In this document: positions 37,011-47,286 of the stretch, piece by piece | Layout: each line of letters opens with the position of its first letter | Position numbering within the stretch: the stretch's first letter is position 1 | Assembly (NCBI RefSeq): GCF_026745355.1 | Contig: NC_079209.1 | Coordinates: forward strand, 43,206,888-43,270,887 | Reading direction: 5' to 3' | Source of the DNA: Beta vulgaris subsp. vulgaris | Lineage: Eukaryota > Streptophyta > Magnoliopsida > Caryophyllales > Amaranthaceae | DNA: 64,000 bases | Made by a program: the position numbers and the translations under genes | Notes under the pieces: model-generated | Database searches by the model: none | What the model was told of the DNA's origin: nothing | Seen by the model: only the letters and a program-made list of their open reading frames with translations

Positions 37011-37787
37011 TAAAATTTTACAATCATCTTCATTGGACTTTGGATGCCAAAACTGATACTATGTAAGTCTTATGAAGAAATTGAGTGATACGTGGTTGCG
37101 CAGCAAAAGAAGATGGAATCTATGGCTCGTACTTGGAGGAGCTGAAGGAACAGGTTGACAACATTGGGGTGGTGATGAAAAATTGGAGGATGTGGTTGAA
37201 GAAGAAGTTGTAGAGGAACACCATTCCCCTTCCCTTTCTTAGTTTCTTTTATTGTTGTTTGTGTTCCTGTTTCTTTCATCAAGGAACACAACTTTTGTTT
37301 CTTCTTTTTCTTTTCTTTCTTTGTTTTGTTATGGAACAAGTGCTATATAATCAATGACTTTTGCTATATTGTCTATGTTTCTAAATGCTTTGCATAATTT
37401 CTTCCTTGGAATGGCTAGTATTATGTGATTGATGTTTGAGCAAGTTTACTCTTTGATTTTCTAACTTAACCACTAATGGTGCTTGCATATTGGTCTTAAG
37501 GTGTTAAATCAATTCATCAATTCATGCAGAGTCTATTCTTTTTGAGGATGACAAAGGGGGAAAAGGATTTAAGGAACAAACTGTACATAAACTTAAAAAA
37601 ATTAAAAAATTAAAAAATTAAAAATTGGATAAGGTAAATGAAAAATCAAAAATAGGTTAAGGTAAATGAAAAATCAAAATTCTTATAATAATTGTGTTTT
37701 ATTTTTCATTTTCTTCTTTATGTTTTTATTTTCATTCACTTATATTATTTGTTATTTTCCTTAGTTTGTACCTTTGTTGTCATCATC

Positions 37788-37800
37788 AAAAAGGGGGAAA
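37788..37800 (+). other. polypurine tract of SIRE element 1
   Basis: AAAAAGGGGGAAA, immediately upstream of the 3' LTR. A related AAAGGGGGAAAAGG occurs about 240 bp earlier (about 37553). Confidence 0.8.
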
Positions 37801-37801
37801 T

Positions 37802-39158
37802 TGTTGAACCCTAGTTTTGATAATGACAAAGAAACAAAGGAACAAACTAAGTAGTGAACTAATGAATTATTTAAGTGTATGGTGTCTAAGGTATCAATGC
37901 AAGGAACTGGGAGAATACAAGTCAATGAAGAAGTCAAGAGAGGATTTCAAAGGCTAAGTAAAGAAGTTTCTATGTTGATACTGGAGCAAGCATTGGATCA
38001 AGAATAATAGAAGCTAGGCGTTTTATTTTCTAGTTCCAATGTAAAGGAACAAAGAAAGAATGGTAAGGAACTGTGGCAGAATATTTGAGAATGAAGTTTG
38101 TTCCTCTGTAAGGAACAAACTCAGTGGCACTTAGTAAATATGTTAAAGGAACTGAACTAATATAAGGAACTAGACTTAGGCGTGTATAACGGTTAAAAGA
38201 TAATGGAGTAAGTCATGCCTAGATTATAGGAAATTAGTTATTTCTAATTTCAAATGATAAAATCAGTTTTAAAAAGAAAATCTGTTTTGGAAAAGATTTA
38301 TATTTTTCGAGAAAATAAGAAAATAATACCGTTGTTAGAAAGATTTTATTTCAAAGATATTATTTTCTTAAAGATTAGAAATTCAGATTTAAAGATAAAA
38401 AGAGTTTAAAAAAACTGATTTTCGGATAATGTTGAAGGAACTCCTATTATTTAGGAGTAATGGCTGCATTTTATCCACGTTCATTTATAGTTCATGGGAT
38501 CATGGGACATGATGTAAACGTGTTCCTTAGGGGAAGGAACATCATGGGTAAATGGATTAAAACGTGTACTCAACATTAATCCCACGTTCTTCATGATTAC
38601 ACTATAAATATAGAAGTCTAGATAAGTTCCAAATTGTGTCTGACTAAGTAATTAAGTGAGTTTAACTTATTAAGTGTCAGTGCCTTCATTCTCTCATAAT
38701 AGCCATTTGTTCTTTGCCTTCTTACTCTAATTCCACTAAGCTTATTTCGATCAATTGTATTTTGGTTTTTGGGGTAAGGGAACTTTGAGTGAAGTTCTGT
38801 AAGAGAAAGGCTTTGAGTGAAGCTTGTATGTGTGAGAAAACTTCGAGTGAAGTTGAGAGGAACTGCTGTTAAGGGAACAGTGGTTCAGGAACTTGAGTTT
38901 AGGAACTCAAGGTAGGGCTCGAGTTAGAATTAGGTTGTAACAGAGTTGTTTGGCCTAATTAGTGAAAGTGTTGAGTTTAAAATCCCTAGTGGTCGAGGTT
39001 GTTTCTTCTTGTTGGGCCCAAGAAGTTTTTCCTCGTAAAAATCCCTTGTGTTCCTTTAGCTTGTTTATTCGTTTAAGTTTTAATTTCCGCAAAAAGTTAC
39101 GTTTATTTCTACACCTACAATTCACCCCCCCTCTTGTAGTGTTCCTAGGGAAATAACA
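37802..39158 (+). repeat. 3' LTR of SIRE element 1
   Basis: TG...CA with the same ends as the 5' LTR, followed by the duplicated TATCC. Confidence 0.95.
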
Positions 39159-39163
39159 TATCC

Positions 39164-39650
39164 GTTTTAGAACATGTTGCTCAGTATTTTGGAACATGAT
39201 ATACATTAGTTTAGAACATGATATACATTTTGCATGCGTTGATCATGTATGGTGATAACGTGACTATAATCGAAACGATATAATATGGAATACGAAAACT
39301 TCAATCAATACCACTATAATATCTTTTTGTTTCTCTGGTTGATGAAATAGGAAGGTTTCCTACTTTCGTTCATTCATTTAAGTTGGTAAAAAGGATAAAT
39401 CATATAGTAAGAAAACAAATCGAACAACAATCTGCGCTTAAGATGAATGATGCCATTGAAATCGAACAAAATCAAACAAAAATCTGCATTCAAATAAAAA
39501 AAAAATCGAACAAAAATGTGCAAGTCAAGAATATCAAATTAAAAATCTCGAATAAACCTGTTGAACTATGGAAAGAATAGTGTAGAATCCGCAAAAAATC
39601 GAACTAAAACTTTGAAAAATTACTCCATGAATGACGCCATAAGGAGAGAG
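39164..39650. other. spacer between SIRE element 1 and CACTA
   Basis: The continuation of the AGAACATGAT repeat array (to about 39230), then AT-rich sequence with short chance frames. No gene recognised. Confidence 0.5.
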
Positions 39651-40706
39651 AAACACTACTACAAAAAAGGGCAAAGATAACACCCCTAAACTAACTCTTA
39701 TTTTATCAACTGTTATGTAAAGTCTTAATTTAACGTTTTAACAAAAAAACTGTTATCTTAACTTGTATAGAAAATATTCCACTTAACACTTATCTTAATG
39801 TATGTTATCTTTGGTATGAAATTAGTTTATTGTGTTTTTTTTTTTGTTTTTTTATGAGAATGTGGTGAATTTTTATTAATAATAAAAATTCACTTAAAAT
39901 AATTATGTTGAAAAAAGAACCGTTTTATTTTCAATTACTTTTAGGAACAAGGTTTCTACTCCCCTAAAAGAACAAACACGCTGAAAGGAAGAGAGAAACC
40001 GAGGAAGAGAGAAATTGAAGAACGAAACCCTAAGCTCGGCAGCGGAGGAACGACGACAGTCGACAGCACATTCGCATTCGCCGGAGACGACGATGACGAG
40101 CAGTGAGGAAGAGGAACGAAGTCACGTACTTTGAACTTCGAACGATGGAGTCAGGAGCGGTGAGGAAGAGACGAAGAGGAACGAAGCCACGAAGCGATGG
40201 AGTCAGGAGGCGAAGCGACGCCGCCACCCCACCGCCCACATCCATTCGCCGTCGCGGACCTCCCGAGACGCCCAACACTCACTCATTGTCACTCCAGTCA
40301 GTCCGTAAATTTTCTAAACCCTAAGTTTTAGTTTTAATTTTTTTTAAAGGTAATATTCACATTGTTTGGTTGTGAATTATGATACTTGTGAAATGTGAAT
40401 TTGTGATTGTGGATTTATGGTTGTTGATTTGGAATTGGTCATGAACTCATGATTTTCGAAATTGTTAGTTTGCAATTTCGAATTTGTAATTAGGATATTG
40501 TAAATATGAGTTGATTTATAATTGAACTTATTCAGTTCCCAGGGATAGTATAATTGAATCAGCGTATTGATTTGTTAGACTACAGTTTTGTTTTCTAGCT
40601 CATTGTATGCCGTCTTTTGCCATATGAAAATATCTTTGCATATATTGAGACTAGCACACAATATGGTAATTTGGTTCTGCAAGAATATTGAGGAAGAATG
40701 GGCCAC

Positions 40707-40826
40707 CTCTTCGCGTGAATACTGTAGCATCACATTTGCCCCAAGCCATAAGCACACTGAATCTGAATCTTCAATTCGAGCTCGTGAAAATATGCCTTCA
40801 GAAATCTCAAAATCAGCTAAGAGGGG
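40707..40826 (-). pseudogene. captured exon of prefoldin subunit 3
   Basis: A 40-codon open exon on the minus strand with a consensus acceptor (ATATGCAG) upstream and a GAAGAG/GTGGCC donor. It encodes [16 protein letters not shown] and [14 protein letters not shown], which I recognise as the start of the plant prefoldin subunit 3 core, a co-chaperone of actin and tubulin folding. The next exon is not present in recognisable form. It sits inside the CACTA element, so it is a captured fragment and not a functional gene. Confidence 0.7.
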
Positions 40827-41426
40827 CTGCATATCATTAGAGTAGGTTATACCACTTCTGAAATATACACTCAATAACTGGTGAATATAGTTTATGCAAT
40901 AACCATTCAAGTATACAACACTGTGCTATTCAACCATTCAAGTCCAGAAATTGAAGATATATTATGAACAAAAATTCGTCTACAGAGTCATCTAAAACTT
41001 GAAGTAATATTTTTTTGTTAATTTTCATATATTGAAATCCAGACAGCTTTTGTTATGGTTTATAGTGTTATACAGGTCAACTTTAGTAAGTTTGTATTAT
41101 TACTCCAATTGCTCACATAACATTTTGGAGTCAAATTTTCCTCGGACATTAACTGGACCCAGTCTGACTATCCTGTTCAATCCAGATTGTAAAAAATGAT
41201 AGCAGCAAGTCCTGATTACAACTTAATGCAGTTAAGTCAGCTCCAAACACTTGAGTACTAGAAGGAGCCAGCTATGAGCACAAAAGTTTACTCCTATGCA
41301 GGGATGTGCTTGTCAAAATTGAAATAAGTTCATCTTTTTTGCTCAGGCAGCACCAGGTAAAGAGGAAATTGTATGGAGGGACACGATTTCAGTCTTTCCA
41401 AACACCACCACCAAGAAAGATACTTG

Positions 41427-41466
41427 GGAGGGAGGGAGGGAGGGAGGGAGGGAGGGAGGGGGGAGA
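41427..41466 (+). repeat. GGGA microsatellite
   Basis: About nine GGGA/GGGG units inside the CACTA element. The G-runs could form a G-quadruplex. Confidence 0.85.
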
Positions 41467-41848
41467 GAAAGGAACAAATTGCATTCTAGTGTTGACAAAT
41501 GATCATTTAGCTTATTGACCAAGCCCACCACCAAGTTAGCCACTATTTAACAGCAATCGTTCTAGTGCCTAGTGGAGAGCTTAAATCTTCATGAACCCCA
41601 AGAAAAACTGATAGTACTAAACATTGCATCATATTCCCTGAAGACCATCTTTTGCAAGATTATTTTACTCCTTCGCTAGCTAAGAGTACGAAGAGCTGTA
41701 TGAGCAAAGTGGGTCAAATTTGTGAAGTTGGATATGTTTATCTCCATCATATGTAAATCATTTCTATTATGGTTGTTTAGTTAAATCTAGTTTTAATTTT
41801 ACATGCATTTCAACTGACTATAACACCTAGTGATTTGTAATGCAATAG

Positions 41849-41937
41849 GTAATATGATTAAAAACCTAGAAGTTGGTTCTGATGGAAGAGTGGCTGCAGT
41901 TAAACTTTAAAATGGCTCTACCATAGAAGCAGATGTT
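41849..41937 (+). pseudogene. captured exon of monodehydroascorbate reductase
   Basis: An 89-bp exon-like stretch between a TGCAATAG acceptor and a GTGAGT donor. It reads MIKNLEVGSDGRVAAVKL, stop, NGSTIEAD. This matches the FAD-oxidoreductase segment of plant monodehydroascorbate reductase (ascorbate recycling) that precedes the VIVGIG motif. The in-frame TAA and lack of other exons show it is a dead fragment carried by the CACTA element. It lies on the opposite strand to the prefoldin piece. Confidence 0.6.
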
Positions 41938-42879
41938 GTGAGTTTTTATTTCTTATAATCTATGGGTTTGTTCCCTTTGCATGATAATAAGCCAATGATT
42001 TGGTTCTAAAGTGTGATTCTTGCATGTTGTTGTCCTGGTAGTCTGCTTTTGTTTCCCATGGATATCAAAGCAGTCTATCTGAATGTATCTCATGAGTTTT
42101 GAATGAAATTTAACTGAGTTGCAAGAAGAAAAGAAAACCATAACTTTCTTAAACAGATTCCTCTTCAGGAACGAATTGAGAAGAATCAAGATATAAAAAC
42201 TAATAAGAAAACGACAAAAGTTTAAGAAAGCGACAAAAGAGATCTGAAGTATATGGAGGCAAAGAAGGCCAAGTATATAATGTTTTCCCAATAACATGTG
42301 AGGTTATATAATTTCATCGTCATAATGCTAAAAACCGACCTTTTTTCTACATCACATTTGGTTATAGGTTCAAAAACTGGACCCTCGATGGTTAATTTGA
42401 ACAAATTGACGTTATCACCCACAAAACTATAGACAAACTTGAATCTTTGATGGGCACAAGGAAGAGTTAAGAGGATGTAGGTAGGAGGCTTGCTGGAAAG
42501 AATTAGAGAAGTTGACAATGTCAGGTCAGTAGGTTCGGATTAGCAATCAGGTTACTTTTTTCTTATCTTACGAAAAGAACATTAGTAGACAAACATGCAA
42601 TGAGATTGTTTAAACCTTAATGCATCCCATACATATATATCTATGAAGTGATAAGGAAATGAAGGCCTAACTCATAATTAATACTTTGAACTGAAGCATG
42701 TAGTTTAGAAACTAGAAAGCCCGTCTCTTTCAAGGTGAATGTAGTGGCACCTGATTTAATATACAATCTTATTGTTTGAGTCTCAAAGATGTTGTTGTAG
42801 ATATTTGACAATTTGTGGCACATACATACAAATGCATAATTGTTTTATGAATACTTATTATGTAATTACCTTTATTGCA

Positions 42880-42994
42880 GTATTATTACGGCATTGGTCG
42901 AACCTATTGTCACGAGAAAATTGATGAACTCAAAGAGTTGTGGATTACATATGTCGGAGATCAACAAGAAGCACAAATGATGAATGAGTTCTAA
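42880..42994 (+). other. unidentified exon-like stretch in CACTA
   Basis: After a TTTATTGCAG acceptor, about 37 codons are open (YYYGIGRTYCHEKIDELKEL...) to a TAA at about 42992. I do not recognise it. It could be a third captured exon or a remnant of the element's own gene. Confidence 0.35.
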
Positions 42995-43790
42995 CTTCCC
43001 GCCTAATTTTTTTTTACCTTAATCCATTTTTGGATGTACATTATATTTTTGGATTTGGATATTAATATCATGTGGATGTGGCTAGTCTAGATTTGATTGT
43101 TTATGATTTAGATTAATATTGATTTGTATATATAGTAGTTTTTGGATGTTTAGAATTATGAATATTCGTTGAATTATATTGTGAAATAAAAATTTTGGGA
43201 TTCAATTTGTTGGTTGTAAGATCCTATGGGTTGAGTATTATATAGCAGGTACTGTACGAAATTTTTGAGCTGCTGCAATTAACGCCTGCTCACAGGTGAG
43301 AATATGATAATTAAAAAAACAAATATCATAGATAACAGTTATAGGTAATATATGTTAAATATATTATAGGAAAACATAACAGTTATTCAAGATAAGTGTT
43401 AAATTTTCCTTCTTCCAATTTGTCATATAAATAGCAAACATAACACTTATTTACAAAATGTGTTATCTAGCGGTATAACGTGTATTATAAATGGCTGTTA
43501 TGTTTTCTCTGGCAAACATAACACTTTTGTCAGGTGTTATGTTTACTTTACATTACATTGACTTGGATAACACCTCATAACTGTTATGTAAAGCCTTATT
43601 TAACAGTTATCTTTGCCATTTTTTGTAGTAGTGAAAGCTGTGCAAAACCTTGAGAGAGAAAAAAAAAATGACGCCATAGACGTGAAAGTTTGTGGGGAAG
43701 AAGGAAGAAGGAGAGTAAGGGTAAACCTAATTACAAAAATGCCATAACTCATCAGTGTATTTGGAATAGTTAGATTAGATTAGATCTAAT

Positions 43791-43978
43791 CATACATACA
43801 TACATACATACATACATACATACATACATACATACATACATACATACATACATACATACATACATACATACATACATACATACATACATACATACATACA
43901 TACATACATACATACATACATACATACATACATACATACGTACGTACGTACGTACGTACGTACATACATACATACATA
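43791..43978 (+). repeat. TACA/TACG microsatellite
   Basis: About 47 tetranucleotide units of CATA (TACA), with a central block of about six TACG units (43938-43961). All open frames across it (Met-Tyr-Val-Cys repeats) are artefacts. Confidence 0.95.
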
Positions 43979-43982
43979 GTAC

Positions 43983-45181
43983 CGTTGGAACACTGACACC
44001 CAAGAGGAGGGGTTGAATTGAGTGACGAAATCTAATCGATGTAAATCTCGGATTTGAGTTTTTGTGAAAACTAAAACTAAAGCCTATATCAAATCAACAC
44101 TCAAACACAAGATATAACGTGGTTCAATCTCACCTCTGAGATCTACGTCCACACGAACAAAACTCTTTTATTTCTTTTGAATCCTAAAATATCAACCTCC
44201 TGATACAATAAGATTCCCCCATTACTAACCCTAGTAGTGCTCCCCAACACTTAACTCTAAGTGTTGCGACTCTCGGTAATTATGAAATTCAGAAAGAAAA
44301 GATCCTCAAATGTGTGCTCCTTATTCAAGCAAATTAGAGGAGAATTACAAACTTCGACTAGTTACTCAATCTGACTAGAACAGTGTTATACTGTGTGCCT
44401 TAGGAAACTGTTTTCAACTCTTAAAATCTCCGATTTTTTGTCTCTGAAAAACGTGAGTTATGAGACTGAATTATAATCCCTTTTATAGCTTATGGATTGG
44501 TCGAAAATCCTCCAAAATATGTTTATCTTTTACTCCTTAATTTAAGGGATAAAACCTTTTCTTTTTCAGAAAATAAATTTTATCATTTTCATCTTTATCT
44601 TTGATTCTAAAAATATAAGTTTTCCTTAAATCAATGTTTATCCATAACCTTGATAACCAATTGATTTTCTTTTTATCTCATACTCCTTTATTATCTCAAA
44701 ATTCTTTTTCCAAAAACAGTTTTCGAAAATCTTATTTTTTTTTATCAAACTATTTTACTCGGTTTTTATCAAAAATAGGTTTTATTAAAAATCCTAGCTT
44801 TCATAAATCGGTTTTATTAGAACTTTATCAAAATCATTTTCTTTGATAAACTTGAATTTCGAATTTCTATTTCCTTTTAATATAGAGATATGAAATTAAC
44901 ATAATTATTTATTCCCTTAACTCTAAGAAAATAATAATCATCCTAATTACATATTTCTATACTTGGCACATAATATATCACCTAGTTCTAACATATTACA
45001 TTTTGCATATAGTAACTAAACTTGAAATACAATCTTGATTCTTCACTTCTTCAAAGCCTTCCTTCATTTATTCATTTACTTTGAGGCTTGATAATCTTTC
45101 TTAAACCAATGTCACAAACTTTCATATTATGGAACATATTATATTATTTATCATCATCAAAACTCAACATGCACATGCACA
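43983..45181 (-). repeat. 3' LTR of SIRE element 2
   Basis: On the minus strand it starts TGTGCATGTGCATGTTGAG (at 45181) and ends GTGTTCCAACG at 43983, with the expected terminal CA changed to CG. It is collinear with the right LTR except where that copy lost about 200 bp around the CACTA insertion. Confidence 0.85.
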
Positions 45182-45586
45182 GCAAATTCCCCTTTTTGAT
45201 GATGACAAACAATCAATATAATATTATTAAGTAACCAATTGTTCTACCTCAAAGTATGCATTCCCCCTTAACATATGCACCCATTATTCATACATATGAC
45301 TAATAGTATCAACTTCCAAACCTACCACAAGCTCATATTATATTCAATCCACTTACCATAACATTGAGATATCTTAATGCACAAGTAGAATATTATATAG
45401 TTGATTTTCCCCCTTTTGACATCTTTAAAAAGAGCAAAAAGACAAAAATACTGCACATAGTCAGAAACATCCAAAAATATAGTAATAGCTCAACTAAGTA
45501 AGCTAGGGATGCTGGTGCTACAAACAACTTAAGAAGCTGATGGTTTAAGAAGGAGGGACAGGCCATGCAGACGTAATTTGACGATG
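45182..45586 (-). other. PPT and spacer next to 3' LTR of SIRE element 2
   Basis: Minus-strand AAAAAGGGGAATTTGC lies directly before the 3' LTR start and is the probable polypurine tract. A second AAAAGGGGGAAA-like tract lies near 45410. No gene was seen in the rest. Confidence 0.65.
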
Positions 45587-46806
45587 CTACTGTGTCAAGA
45601 GCCGGACGCGCACCCTCTCACGTGCCAGTAACTGTTGAAGTTGCTTGTTCACCTGGGAAACATGATCTTGCATCTTCAGACACCCCACACACGCCTCTTT
45701 CGAGTGAAAACCTAGGAAATCCTTCTTTAACAGTTCACCTCCCAAAACACACAACTCCATCAGGCTAAGCATATCGTCTCCCATAATATCACGGTAAGTA
45801 ACTCCCTTAGATGTAGGAGTCAAGACATCAAACGCCCAAAATACGCGAGTGTGCCACTACCCATAAGGTCAGTAAGGTGCGGATGAGGGCAGATTTTTCA
45901 TATGTTGAAGCACAAGATGAGGGAGACTAATCGGGATACCCTCGGATAATAACCACATAATAACTTGATCCATTATGAGACAATCGCCTGTATTTTCAAC
46001 CCGAGGAAGAATGGTTTTAGAGCTTAAACTACGAAGAAGTTTATTTTTGGCCGAAAGGAGAGAGGCAGGAAAAATTTGGGCGTGAGGCAGATATCAGAAA
46101 GGGTGCAACTAATGGTCGCGTTATCTACCCCAGAAACAAAGGACCAAGTTTGGTAAGTGAGATCCGAAACCCCATCATACGGTACCTAACATTTCGGCTA
46201 AATTCTCTACAGATACCGTGATTTCAATGTCATTCACCGTGGAGGTGAGGGTCAAATTTTTCGAAATTACCAAAGATTTGTAAAATTGGTTAACCTCATA
46301 TTCATAGATGGCATCATTAAAGTTTAACAAATTAACCACCCTTGACTACTTAAACAATAATCCGAAAGAAACTAAAATTCTGGGCGTGAACTCCAAGAGG
46401 CCGAAAATATCCGCCCAGACAAGATTTTCACCCCCGTGGTGGAAAATCTTGGCCGTTTTGAAGTAGAAGGGCCATAGGCGGACTTACCGGTGGCAGTAGC
46501 CGAGCGGCATTTGCGGGTGGTTGACGTTCCAGTGGGCGCGGCAGTGGAAGTCGACGGTGGAGAAGAACCCGGATTTTTCCGAGTTGGGGGTTTCTTGACT
46601 GAAGATTTTTTGGGAGGCCTTTTTTCCCGACGAGTTTTTTTTCGAGTGAGGGGTTTTGAACTAGAGGGTGGAGGAGGAGGAGGGGTTGTTTCGTGGGGAG
46701 GAGATGGTGGTGGAGACGAAGTAGGCGTGGCTTGGGAGGGAGGAGTAACAGGTGTAGTGGTGGCGGTTTTCGTGGGTGGCCGTCGAGTAGTTTTTCTTTT
46801 CAACAT
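45587..46806 (-). pseudogene. SIRE element 2 env-like / extra ORF (broken)
   Basis: Starts at 46806 (MLKRKTTRRPPTKTATTTP) with a long Pro/Thr/Ser/Lys-rich N-terminus. After frame changes it continues (about 46330-46080) with YEYEVNQFYKSLVISKN and ITVSVENLAEMLG, and then a C-terminal piece to 45587. Position and composition match the env-like ORF of SIRE element 1, and the conserved globular segment resembles the same family. Several frame breaks disable it. Confidence 0.55.
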
Positions 46807-47286
46807 TGTTAGGGTTTGGTTAGAGAAAGAGACGTTGAGAGAAGTGGAGGGAGAAGGTGAAGGAGAGAGAGTTTGAAAGAATTTGGTTCAATGGGTTTGG
46901 GTAGGGGGAAGGAGTGAGTCATGGGTTTTTATTTTTGTGAGCTGGGTTTGTGTTTGGGCTGGGGCTAGGATTTGAGGCCTTGAGTATAGTTTGAAAAAAA
47001 ATTCAAAAGATTTTTTTGAAAAATATTTTGTATTTTAGTCAAAGCAACATCACTGGAATTTTTTGAAAATAGCAATCGTGACACATATACGATTTTTCAG
47101 TGAATTTCATGAAGCAACTTAGGTGAAGATTATTAGGACATCATCCATAGCCCTTTTAGGAGTCTTGGTGTAGTAGTGAAATTATTTTGAACTTAGTTTA
47201 GTTATAATCTTCTTAACTCAACAGAACATAAAAAGTAGGTCAATGAAACATATGATTCAACTAAGTACCATAAATCAATCCCAATG
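46807..47286 (-). other. spacer between pol and env-like ORF
   Basis: Non-coding spacer in SIRE element 2, equivalent to 34891-35389 in element 1. Nothing recognised. Confidence 0.5.

Larger units (their letters stand above)
28356..39158 (+). mobile_element. Ty1/copia retrotransposon, SIRE/Maximus type (element 1)
   Basis: A complete 10.8-kb copia element with LTRs of 1354 and 1357 bp and the perfect target duplication TATCC (28351-28355, 39159-39163). It has an initiator-Met tRNA PBS, gag-pol in copia order (PR-IN-RT-RH), an env-like region after pol and a polypurine tract before the 3' LTR. The large size, long LTRs, two CCHC knuckles and extra 3' ORF identify the SIRE/Maximus lineage. gag-pol has a handful of frameshifts, so this copy is probably not autonomous. 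Confidence 0.94.
39654..43633. mobile_element. CACTA transposon carrying host gene fragments
   Basis: The terminal inverted repeats are CACTACTACAAAAAA...GGCAAAGATAAC at the left and the inverse at the right. The 3-bp target duplication AAA is present on both sides, as for CACTA elements. Subterminal zones are full of TAACACTTAT/AACAGTTAT motifs. No transposase was recognised in its 3980 bp, so it is presumably moved in trans. The interior includes a promoter/5'-UTR-like GC-rich stretch (about 39980-40320) and captured exon-sized pieces of at least two host genes, plus a GGGA microsatellite. Confidence 0.88.

Noticed and set aside
40030..40324. Arg-rich frames on both strands in the CACTA element
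   Set aside because: GC-rich 5'-UTR-like sequence with no recognised domain. Noted only as possible captured leader sequence.
43770..44003. Open frames encoding Met-Tyr-Val-Cys repeats
   Set aside because: They are translations of the TACA microsatellite in all frames, not genes.
46490..46876. Gly/Val-rich plus-strand frame
   Set aside because: Antisense shadow of the Pro/Thr-rich env-like ORF of SIRE element 2.
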